Positions 1-5,060 of a stretch of 5,272 nucleotides of DNA are shown here, one piece after another. Source of the DNA: a bacterium (GTDB lineage Bacteria; Auribacterota; JABMQX01); assembly GCA_013203085.1 (NCBI GenBank), contig JABMQX010000132.1, forward strand, positions 1-5,272. Reading direction: 5' to 3'. A program made the translations under genes and the position numbers. Positions within the stretch are counted from its first letter, which is position 1, and the number at the start of each line of letters is the position of its first letter. The notes under the pieces were generated by a model. The model did no database searches. It saw only the letters and a list, made by a program, of their open reading frames with translations, and was not told where the DNA came from.

Positions 1-334
1 ATCGCCAAATCTCGGTTTCAATTTCGATTCCGGGAACACCTATCTCGGCGGAGTGAGCGATCCGTATGAGATGCTGGAAGCGATTGCCGACCGCACCTTC
101 CACGTCCACGCCAAAGACATTGAGCTCAAGCAAAGCGAGGATGAGAGGGGCAAGGTCACTGGAACTCCGGTGGGTTGCGCCTGTGGAGACGGTGTCATAG
201 ACTGGACGCGTATTGTGAAGATTCTTAAGAAGTCCGGTTTTAAGGGCGTGCTTTCAGTAGAATGCGGAACCGTTCCCCAGGCTGAAACGAGCCTCAAACA
301 CCTGGAGAAGATCATCGCTGAGCAAGGCGCATAG
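1..334 (+). CDS. Sugar phosphate isomerase/epimerase (xylose isomerase-like TIM barrel), 3' end only
   Basis: This is the C-terminal part of a gene that starts before the window; the first whole codon begins at base 2, and about 110 residues are visible before the TAG stop. The visible part matches the last third of the AP endonuclease 2 / xylose isomerase-like TIM-barrel family, whose members isomerise or epimerise sugars and usually bind a divalent metal. Three elements support this: GFNFDSGN near the start, with the Asp expected as a metal ligand; HVHAKDI about 35 residues later, with the conserved His; and VECGT near the end, with the terminal metal-binding Glu. GDGVIDW, seen in many members just before the last strand and helix, is also present. 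A GTG at base 53 could be mistaken for a start, but the homologous reading frame runs back to the window edge, so it is internal. The ThuA-DUF1080 gene follows 158 bases downstream on the same strand, which suggests a shared sugar pathway. The substrate cannot be told from sequence. Confidence 0.85.
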   Translation, partial: SPNLGFNFDSGNTYLGGVSDPYEMLEAIADRTFHVHAKDIELKQSEDERGKVTGTPVGCACGDGVIDWTRIVKILKKSGFKGVLSVECGTVPQAETSLKHLEKIIAEQGA

Positions 335-480
335 GTTGTCAACGCTTCGGCGAACTGTTTGCCGCGCCCGAGAGCGTGATCATCTTTGACATCCGAATCT
401 TAGGGCGAAAGTCAAGAACTCAATAGATGCGCTCGACAGTAAAACCCCTCAATCGTGAACACACGTGGACAAACTGAAGA

Positions 481-486
481 AGGGAG
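481..486 (+). promoter_or_regulatory. Ribosome binding site of the ThuA-DUF1080 gene
   Basis: AGGGAG inside the purine run GAAGAAGGGAG lies 6 bases before the ATG at 493. It supports that ATG, which is also the first start available in this frame and is followed directly by a signal peptide. Confidence 0.6.
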
Positions 487-492
487 AAAACC

Positions 493-1836
493 ATGACACG
501 CAGAATTTCTATTTCGTGGACGGTCGGAAGATTCCTGTTAGCTGCGGTAATCTTGCTGGCTGCGATAGCCATTTCCCCGCCGAGTTCTGTGGCTGAAGAG
601 AACGCCAAGACGAAAGTCCTACTCTTCGTCGGCGGGACAATCCACGATCACAAAGCCATCGGAAACGTCGTCGAGAAAAACCTCAACGACTTCGGGCAGT
701 TCGAGGTCACCAAAATCGAGGACGACCTGAACTGCCTCGTGTCCCCGAAGCTCGATCCCTACGACGTGATAGTCTTCTACTACACTATAGGAAAGATCAC
801 CCCCGAACAGAAGAAAGGACTTCTCGATTTCGTCTCCAGCGGCAAAGGTTATGTGGGCTTTCATTCCGCTGCCGATTCCTTCCGGGGTGATGAAGAATAC
901 CGCAAGTTCGTCGGCGGGCACTTTGTTTCCCACCCGGCGTATCGAAAATTCCCCGTGAAGATCGTGGATAAGGAGAACCCCCTCACAAGAGGCTTGATTG
1001 ACTTTGACATCATTGATGAGCAGTACATCATCCAGCAAGACGATCCGGACATCCGCGTCCTCGCGACCGCCTACCAGAAGGAAGAGAGGCTTCCCCTTTA
1101 CGGAAAAGACGTTCCAATCGTCTGGACAAAATCCTTCGGAAAAGGCCGCCTCTTTTACGCGGGATTCGGCCACGACGCCAAAGCTTGCCGACAGGACATT
1201 TTCAAGACCTTCTTGATTCGTGCGACGCTCTGGGCCGCGGGCAAGCCCGTTCCGGATTACGTCTGCGGTTTCACACCGATTTTCGACGGCAAGACCGATA
1301 GCGGCTGGCACGTGAGCCGCTCCACAGGCCACGGCACCGGAGGAAAATGGGTCATCGAGAACGGCGCCATCGTCGGCCAGCAGAACCCTCCTCGCCAGGG
1401 CGGCATCTTCATCACCGACAAGAAATATGGGGACTTCGAGTTGATTATCGAAGCCAAGCCGGAATGGGGTGTTGACAGCGGAATATTCCTCCGCTCCACC
1501 GAGACCGGCAAAGCCTATCAAGTCCTCGTGGATTACCACGGCAGCGGTAACGTCGGGGGAATCTATGGCGAGGGCATCGGCGGCTTCTACTTCCCCTCCA
1601 AGCAGTATCCTGCCGCCTGGAAAAAAGACGACTGGAACATCTTCCGCGTCAAAATCTCGGGACAGCCTCCGAAAATCACCGTCTGGATGAACGGCGTCCA
1701 CATGGTTGATTACGAGGACGACAAAGTGCGAATTCCCGAAAAGGGCGGTATCGCCGTCCAGGTTCATGGCGGTGGACCGGAAGAGGGTATCAAGGCCAGA
1801 GCCATCTATCGCAACGTTCAGATCAAATCGCTATAA
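493..1836 (+). CDS. Exported ThuA domain - DUF1080 (3-keto-disaccharide hydrolase family) fusion protein
   Basis: The product is 447 residues. Residues 1-34 form a Sec signal peptide: a basic start (TRR), a hydrophobic core around 14-27, and a likely signal peptidase I cut after SVA at 34. Residues 40-250 are a ThuA-like domain with the class I glutamine amidotransferase-like fold. It shows VLLFVGGTIHDH at the first strand, YDVIVFYY, the GFHSAADSF turn with His124, GGHFVSHP, and WTKSFGKGRLFYAGFGHD. No Cys nucleophile is seen at the amidotransferase elbow, as is normal for ThuA. Residues 259-446 are a DUF1080 domain with a concanavalin-like fold. It opens with GFTPIFDGKTDSGW and contains YGDFELIIEAKPEWGVDSGIFLRS, YQVLVDYHG and WMNGVHMVDYED. 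DUF1080 members characterised elsewhere hydrolyse 3-keto-glycosides, and ThuA is linked to 3-keto-trehalose metabolism in rhizobia. The exact substrate is unknown. The protein should act in the periplasm or outer compartment. Confidence 0.93.
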   Translation: MTRRISISWTVGRFLLAAVILLAAIAISPPSSVAEENAKTKVLLFVGGTIHDHKAIGNVVEKNLNDFGQFEVTKIEDDLNCLVSPKLDPYDVIVFYYTIGKITPEQKKGLLDFVSSGKGYVGFHSAADSFRGDEEYRKFVGGHFVSHPAYRKFPVKIVDKENPLTRGLIDFDIIDEQYIIQQDDPDIRVLATAYQKEERLPLYGKDVPIVWTKSFGKGRLFYAGFGHDAKACRQDIFKTFLIRATLWAAGKPVPDYVCGFTPIFDGKTDSGWHVSRSTGHGTGGKWVIENGAIVGQQNPPRQGGIFITDKKYGDFELIIEAKPEWGVDSGIFLRSTETGKAYQVLVDYHGSGNVGGIYGEGIGGFYFPSKQYPAAWKKDDWNIFRVKISGQPPKITVWMNGVHMVDYEDDKVRIPEKGGIAVQVHGGGPEEGIKARAIYRNVQIKSL

Positions 1837-1896
1837 CAAGGGTGGAACTCAGCCAGCGCGGCGATTCCCAATGACTGGCCAAGCTGCATGTTATCG

Positions 1897-1926
1897 GGGC
1901 CCGGGCAATCCCGGGCCCTCCCTTTT
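1897..1926 (+). terminator. Rho-independent-type terminator after the ThuA-DUF1080 gene
   Basis: A perfect 9-base-pair stem (GGGCCCGGG at 1897-1905 with CCCGGGCCC at 1910-1918) closes a CAAT loop and is followed by TCCCTTTT. The stem is very stable. The T-run is only four bases and begins four bases after the stem, so termination may be partial. The opposite strand has no T-run after the hairpin, so it should act on plus-strand transcripts. It lies about 60 bases past the stop codon. Confidence 0.7.
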
Positions 1927-1970
1927 GATGGAAAACATTCACCGCGCCGTCGGCAATGCTGTGACTGTCT

Positions 1971-1986
1971 CATAGCCTGAGCTATG
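1971..1986. repeat. Perfect 6-bp inverted repeat with 4-nt loop
   Basis: CATAGC at 1971-1976 and GCTATG at 1981-1986 flank CTGA. TTT follows on the plus strand. It may be a secondary weak terminator or a protein-binding site; nothing in the sequence decides between them. Confidence 0.35.
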
Positions 1987-2059
1987 TTTGAACTTTCTCC
2001 GCTCCTCCCCTACCCCACCGTCGTCCTATTCCTCCGCACGCCCTCCCGTAAAATGTTCT

Positions 2060-2088
2060 TTGCCGCGATAAGGAGAATCGGCTATGAT
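2060..2088 (+). promoter_or_regulatory. Sigma70-like promoter for the second ThuA gene
   Basis: TTGCCG (2060-2065, 4 of 6 to the -35 consensus) and TATGAT (2083-2088, 5 of 6 to the -10 consensus) are separated by exactly 17 bases. Transcription would start near 2095, giving a leader of about 88 bases. Its position downstream of the terminator and upstream of a strong ribosome binding site fits a dedicated promoter. This is a consensus match read by eye and is not proof of activity. Confidence 0.45.
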
Positions 2089-2105
2089 TCTTTCGACGTA
2101 GCCGA
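2078..2105. promoter_or_regulatory. Inverted repeat over the -10/start region: possible operator
   Basis: TCGGCTA (2078-2084) and TAGCCGA (2099-2105) form a perfect 7-bp inverted repeat with 14 bases between the arms. The left arm overlaps the first two bases of the candidate -10 box and the right arm lies just past the predicted start, where a repressor dimer could block initiation. The regulator is unknown. Confidence 0.35.
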
Positions 2106-2118
2106 GACGGGTCTTGTG

Positions 2119-2135
2119 CGTCCGGTTATCGGACG
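2119..2135 (+). promoter_or_regulatory. Leader hairpin upstream of the second ThuA gene
   Basis: CGTCCG (2119-2124) and CGGACG (2130-2135) pair perfectly around a GTTAT loop. The stem lies within the predicted untranslated leader, 35 bases before the Shine-Dalgarno sequence. No T-run follows, so it is not an intrinsic terminator. It could affect transcript stability or translation. It matches no riboswitch class I recognise. Confidence 0.35.
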
Positions 2136-2170
2136 ATCGGTGGAAAAAACATTTCTCTGAAATACTACGC

Positions 2171-2179
2171 GGAGGAGGA
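2171..2179 (+). promoter_or_regulatory. Strong Shine-Dalgarno that sets the ThuA start at 2183
   Basis: GGAGGAGGA sits about 4 bases before ATG at 2183. It decides between this ATG and a GTG at 2114 in the same frame. The GTG start would add 23 charged residues in front of the signal peptide and would read through the leader hairpin and this Shine-Dalgarno sequence. Confidence 0.75.
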
Positions 2180-2182
2180 ACA

Positions 2183-2947
2183 ATGAAACGTAACCTGATT
2201 TTCTTTGGCTGTGGCGCGTGCGTCTTTGTACTCTTGGCGATGCAGCCTGGTGTCTTTCTCTCCGACGCAGAGGCTGCGCAGGACAAGCCAATCAAAGTGC
2301 TCGTCGTAACCGGAGGGCACGGGTTCGAGAAGGAGCCGTTCTTTGCCATCTTCAAAGGAATGGATGGCATCGCGTTCGACACCGGCGAGCAGAAACAAAC
2401 CAGCGAAGCGTACGATCGCGAGCTATCGAAATACGATGTCATCGTCCTTTACGACATGCCCCAGAAAATCACCGAGGCTCAGAAGAAGAACCTCCTCAAA
2501 TTTCTCGCCGACGGGAAAGGGCTGGTCGCCCTCCATCACTGCTTGGGATCTTATCAGAACTGGCCCGACTTCCAGAAAATCATCGGAGGCAAGTTTTACA
2601 TCGCCGAACGAACCGAGGAGGGTGTGAAGTATCCCAAATCCGGATGGAAGCACGACGTCAGATTCAAAGTGAACATTGCCGACAGGGATCATCCCATCGT
2701 TCGCGGAGTATCCGACTTCGAGATTCTCGATGAAGTGTACAGCAAATACCTTGTGCGTCCGGGCGTCAAACCGCTCCTCACGGTTGACCATCCCCTAAGC
2801 GGAAAGGTGATCGCCTGGACACATTCCTTTGGCAAGGCCCCCGTCGTGTACATCCTGCTGGGGCACGGCCCCAGCGGCTATAACAACCCGAACTACCAAA
2901 AACTCGTCGCCAACGCCATCCGCTGGGCTGCCCGGCGCTCACGATAA
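2183..2947 (+). CDS. Exported single-domain ThuA-like protein
   Basis: The product is 254 residues from the ATG at 2183. Residues 1-32 form a signal peptide: MKRN, a hydrophobic stretch FFGCGACVFVLLAMQPGVFL, then a small-residue site around AEAA that fits signal peptidase I. The two Cys residues in the core are not in a convincing lipobox. The rest, about residues 37-253, is one ThuA domain. It shows VLVVTGGHGFEKEPF, YDVIVLYDMP, KITEAQKKNLLKFLADGKGLVALHH (His118, His119), WPDFQKIIGGKF, DFEILDEVY, and IAWTHSFGKAPVVYILLGHG followed by a final helix. This is the usual ThuA length and pattern. It is clearly homologous to the ThuA half of the upstream gene but diverged, so they are paralogues rather than a recent duplication. 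It has no DUF1080 partner of its own. Like its neighbour, it probably acts outside the cytoplasm on oxidised sugars; the reaction is unproven. Confidence 0.92.
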   Translation: MKRNLIFFGCGACVFVLLAMQPGVFLSDAEAAQDKPIKVLVVTGGHGFEKEPFFAIFKGMDGIAFDTGEQKQTSEAYDRELSKYDVIVLYDMPQKITEAQKKNLLKFLADGKGLVALHHCLGSYQNWPDFQKIIGGKFYIAERTEEGVKYPKSGWKHDVRFKVNIADRDHPIVRGVSDFEILDEVYSKYLVRPGVKPLLTVDHPLSGKVIAWTHSFGKAPVVYILLGHGPSGYNNPNYQKLVANAIRWAARRSR

Positions 2948-3115
2948 GGACGGCTTGATTGCCCCCACATTCCCGGCGATGGGGCCGCTCTTCGGAGTGA
3001 ATGCGATGTAGCCAGTACAAGGGTAGTGCCGGACTCGGGCACCGTTGCTTAACAATCGAGCCGGAGCTTAGCCAATCCGAGATGTGGAATCCACGCACGT
3101 CCTCTTGAGCTCCCC

Positions 3116-4099
3116 CTACTCCTCCGGCGGTCCCAGCTCCTCGACGTACTGCTCGATCAGTTTCAATTCCTCCTCTGTCAGGCGCCAGTCCGCCGCGCCC
3201 GCGTTCTCGACGACCTGCTCCGGCGTGCGAGCGCCGACCAGGGCAGATGTAAGGCCTTCCTGACAGATAACCCAATTCGCCGCAAGCTGCGCGAGCGTCT
3301 TACCGTGACCCTCGGCAATCGGCTTCAGTTTCTCCAAGAAATCAAGCGCTCGCTTTAGATTCTTCTTTTGGAACCAGGGTCTATGCCGTCTGTGATCGCC
3401 GAAGGGAAACTCGCGGTCGAGAGTCACCTTCCCGGTCAGGATGCCTTGTTCGATCGGGCTATAGGCAAGAATGCCGATATCGTTCTTTTGGCAATACGGG
3501 AGAATCTCCGGCTCGATCGTCCTATCAAGCATACTGTATCGCGGCTGGTCCGAGTGAACCGGGCCGTATCGCCGAAAGTCCTCCATTTGCTGCACGGAGA
3601 AATTGCTTACTGCGAGCGCTCGTATCTTGCCCTGCTCGAGCAATAGGTTGAGCGCCTCCATCGTTTCCTCCGCCGGCGTCAGGTCGTCAGGCCGATGGCA
3701 TTGATAGAGGTCAATCCAGTCCGTTTTCAGCCGACGAAGACTTTCCTCCGCTTCCCTCAGAACGCTTTCCTTCGTCAGGTCGCCATAGACCTTATTCCCT
3801 TCTTCGTCAACGAACCTGGGTTGTCGTGTCGGATGCTCACAGAGCAATCCGCATTTGGTGGCGAGAATAACCTCGTCTCGGCGTCCCTCAATGGCTTTGC
3901 CCACGATTTCTTCCGAATAGCCGAAGCCATAGATCGCTGCGGTATCCAGCAACACCATTCCCACGTCAATCGCCTTTCGGATCGCTGCAATCGCCTTTTC
4001 ATCATCGGTCCCGCCCCACATCCATCCGCCTATTGCCCAGCAGCCCAGTCCGATCACCGAAACCTCAATGTCCGAGCTTCCCAGCTTACGCTTTTCCAT
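3116..4099 (-). CDS. Aldo/keto reductase, YhdN/AKR11-like
   Basis: The product is 327 residues, full length for the family, with no signal peptide, so it is a cytoplasmic NAD(P)H-dependent oxidoreductase that reduces aldehydes or ketones. The (beta/alpha)8 barrel carries the complete catalytic tetrad: Asp52 and Tyr57 in LLDTAAIYGFGYSEE, Lys82 in ILATKCG, and His135 in DLYQCHRPD. IGLGCWAIGGWMWGGTD at 16-32 and YGFGYSEEIVGKAI closely resemble Bacillus YhdN (GSP69, AKR11B). SNFSVQQM and the C-terminal VGARTPEQVVENAGA match the barrel strand and cofactor-binding regions. AAAGGA lies 5 bases before the ATG, which supports this start. It converges with the upstream ThuA gene and diverges from the TrmO-like gene, so it is a single-gene transcript. 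A role in reducing keto-sugars made by its neighbours is possible, but the family is broad and the substrate is unknown. Confidence 0.94.
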   Translation of the reverse strand: MEKRKLGSSDIEVSVIGLGCWAIGGWMWGGTDDEKAIAAIRKAIDVGMVLLDTAAIYGFGYSEEIVGKAIEGRRDEVILATKCGLLCEHPTRQPRFVDEEGNKVYGDLTKESVLREAEESLRRLKTDWIDLYQCHRPDDLTPAEETMEALNLLLEQGKIRALAVSNFSVQQMEDFRRYGPVHSDQPRYSMLDRTIEPEILPYCQKNDIGILAYSPIEQGILTGKVTLDREFPFGDHRRHRPWFQKKNLKRALDFLEKLKPIAEGHGKTLAQLAANWVICQEGLTSALVGARTPEQVVENAGAADWRLTEEELKLIEQYVEELGPPEE

Positions 4100-4173
4100 G
4101 GCATTCCTTTCTGCTTGAAATCCATGCGCTGAACAGACAGCGCAGAAGAAAACATCTCTCGAAACCTGACCCT

Positions 4174-4202
4174 ATTCTACGAACAAACGCATCACCGTGC
4201 AA
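4174..4202 (-). promoter_or_regulatory. Sigma70-like promoter for the aldo/keto reductase
   Basis: On the minus strand, TTGCAC (4202-4197) and TAGAAT (4179-4174) are spaced by exactly 17 bases. TAGAAT matches 5 of 6 -10 positions; TTGCAC matches the TTG core only. A-rich tracts on this strand lie immediately upstream (4239-4211), where an UP element would contact RNA polymerase alpha subunits, which may compensate for the weak -35. The predicted leader to the ATG is about 68 bases. Confidence 0.5.
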
Positions 4203-4210
4203 CAGATGAC

Positions 4211-4239
4211 CTTTTTCATTTTTTCGCCTTTTTTCATTT
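4211..4239. repeat. Two T-rich direct repeats at 18-base period (possible UP element)
   Basis: TTTTTCATTT occurs at 4212-4221 and again at 4230-4239, with a shorter T-run between the copies. The block stands out in a region of otherwise mixed composition. It lies just upstream of the reductase -35 box, consistent with an UP element or a bent-DNA site for a nucleoid protein. Confidence 0.4.
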
Positions 4240-4266
4240 GACCTCAGCTTATCCGTGCCGCAAGAT
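4238..4266 (+). promoter_or_regulatory. Possible promoter for the TrmO-like gene
   Basis: TTGACC (4238-4243, 5 of 6 to -35) is followed after 17 bases by CAAGAT (4261-4266, 3 of 6 to -10). The T-rich block lies directly upstream. The weak -10 and the leader of about 140 bases make this tentative; other weak matches exist nearer the gene. Confidence 0.25.
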
Positions 4267-4402
4267 TCTTAAGAACTGTCAGAACAAATTCTTGTCCGGT
4301 GAAGACAGAGCTCAACCCGGAGCGCCGGCAGCCGCTCGACTTGATTCATCATTCGCGGGCCATACGGAAAAACACATTTGTCACGAGAACAGGATGACAT
4401 GG

Positions 4403-4410
4403 GGAGGAGG
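4403..4410 (+). promoter_or_regulatory. Strong Shine-Dalgarno fixing the signal-peptide start of the TrmO-like gene
   Basis: GGAGGAGG ends 5 bases before ATG at 4416. It is near-ideal and argues that translation includes the signal peptide. That ATG is the only Met codon in the whole product. Confidence 0.75.
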
Positions 4411-4415
4411 ACGAG

Positions 4416-4925
4416 ATGAAAACGGCGATTCCGCTTGTTGCTTTAGTGCTGGGATTCAGTCTCTGCGTGATTGCTTGTCAGAAAGGTGCCTCGGTGTCGG
4501 ACGAGGGGAAAAAGAAGTTCTTCAAGCTCTGGCCCGTTGGAAAAGTGAAGAAAAGCGGCGGTGTAACAACCATCGAAATTGACCCCGCGTACAGAAAAGC
4601 TCTTGTCGGCCTGAAGGATTTCTCACACATCCACGTCTTGTACTGGTTCGACAAGAACGATACCCCGCAGAAAAGGGCTATCCTTCAGGTACACCCCCGT
4701 GGCAACCGGAAAAACCCCCTCACCGGCGTCTTCGCCACAAGGTCGCCCGTCAGGCCGAACCTCATCGCTTTGTCGCAGTGCAGGATCATTTCCATCAAGG
4801 ACTGCACTATCCGGATCGAATCCATTGACGCCTTCGATGATTCTCCTGTTATAGACATAAAACCGTACGTCCCTGGTTCCGACCTGATACCCGAAGCAGA
4901 AGTTCCCGGCTGGGTCGGCTGGTAG
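4416..4925 (+). CDS. Putative lipoprotein with a TrmO/TsaA-like (UPF0066) methyltransferase domain
   Basis: The product is 169 residues. Residues 1-21 look like a lipoprotein signal: MK, a hydrophobic core, then the lipobox Val18-Ile19-Ala20-Cys21. A short polar linker (22-36) follows. Residues 38-155 match the small beta-barrel domain of TrmO/TsaA (E. coli YaeB), which N6-methylates t6A37 in tRNA using S-adenosylmethionine. The signature elements are present: LKDFSHIHVLYWF (66-78), GVFATRSPVRPN (104-115) with Ser120, and DAFDDSPVIDIKPYVP (138-153). The domain length fits the short TrmO form without the extra C-terminal part of E. coli TrmO. Two usual motif positions differ: RPNPIGLS is here RPNLIALS, and DGTP is DDSP. 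The fold assignment is firm. The function is not, because an exported protein would not meet tRNA or, normally, cytosolic S-adenosylmethionine. A downstream GTG start could give a cytoplasmic form. The gene stands alone on its strand. Confidence 0.85.
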   Translation: MKTAIPLVALVLGFSLCVIACQKGASVSDEGKKKFFKLWPVGKVKKSGGVTTIEIDPAYRKALVGLKDFSHIHVLYWFDKNDTPQKRAILQVHPRGNRKNPLTGVFATRSPVRPNLIALSQCRIISIKDCTIRIESIDAFDDSPVIDIKPYVPGSDLIPEAEVPGWVGW

Positions 4926-5022
4926 TGAAGCGCTGCCTGCCACCTGCCATAAGTCGCTCCGTTCAACTCCCCGGAAACAGCCTACGGCTTGACAAGGACA
5001 TGCGGCGAGAAGATTGAAGAGG

Positions 5023-5045
5023 CTCGCATGTTGAAGAAGTGCGAG
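5023..5045. terminator. Weak hairpin between convergent genes
   Basis: CTCGCA (5023-5028) and TGCGAG (5040-5045) pair perfectly around an 11-base loop, between the ends of the TrmO-like gene and the HEAT-repeat gene. T-rich sequence on the plus strand starts several bases downstream (TTACTTATTT), and the minus strand continues as a pyrimidine-rich run. It may serve as a bidirectional terminator but lacks a proper T-tract. Confidence 0.25.
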
Positions 5046-5060
5046 ATGATGTTACTTATT

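Larger units (their letters stand above)
1837..2182. other. Intergenic region between the two ThuA genes
   Basis: These 346 bases contain no coding sequence I can support; short frames crossing it lack homology and a plausible start. It holds, in order, a GC-rich terminator hairpin, a perfect small hairpin at 1971-1986, a pyrimidine-rich stretch around 1994-2035, a promoter candidate at 2060-2088 with an overlapping inverted repeat, and a leader hairpin at 2119-2135. The layout indicates that the second ThuA gene is transcribed separately from the first. Confidence 0.6.
4100..4415. other. Divergent intergenic regulatory region
   Basis: These 316 bases separate the reductase (-) from the TrmO-like gene (+). 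I find no gene here; a frame starting at 4238 on the plus strand only shadows the TrmO-like gene and has no homology. The region contains the reductase promoter (4174-4202), a pair of T-rich repeats (4211-4239), a weaker plus-strand promoter candidate (4238-4266), and a cluster of short palindromic and direct-repeat elements (4261-4295). Near its end, TGTCA (4379-4383) and TGACA (4395-4399) form a 5-bp inverted repeat just before the ribosome binding site. Confidence 0.6.

Noticed and set aside
386..391. Perfect TTGACA -35 box upstream of the ThuA-DUF1080 gene
   Set aside because: No acceptable -10 sequence lies 15-19 bases downstream, so I do not call a promoter. The gene may be read from an upstream promoter or one of a different type.
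619..1767. Long open frame (382 codons) on the minus strand opposite the ThuA-DUF1080 gene
   Set aside because: It is wholly antisense to a gene with two clear domains and a signal peptide. Its translation resembles no family I know, and long antisense frames are common with this GC and codon use.
1896..1926. GC-rich palindrome as a mobile-element end or attachment site
   Set aside because: The tail of T residues, its place just after a stop codon and the lack of any transposase or integrase nearby fit a terminator better.
2114..2182. GTG start at 2114 extending the second ThuA protein by 23 residues
   Set aside because: It would put charged residues before the signal peptide and read through a hairpin and a strong Shine-Dalgarno placed for ATG 2183.
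2183..2260. Second ThuA protein as a lipoprotein (Cys residues in the signal peptide)
   Set aside because: The Cys residues lie inside the hydrophobic core and early in it, without a lipobox, while an AEAA signal peptidase I site follows.
3027..3043. GTGCC...GGCAC hairpin between the convergent ThuA and reductase genes as a terminator
   Set aside because: The stem is only 5 bp, with no T-run on either side, so it is too weak to annotate.
3695..4132. Plus-strand open frame of 145 codons opposite the reductase, and a smaller one at 3368-3646
   Set aside because: Both are antisense shadows of a full-length aldo/keto reductase with all catalytic residues and its own ribosome binding site.
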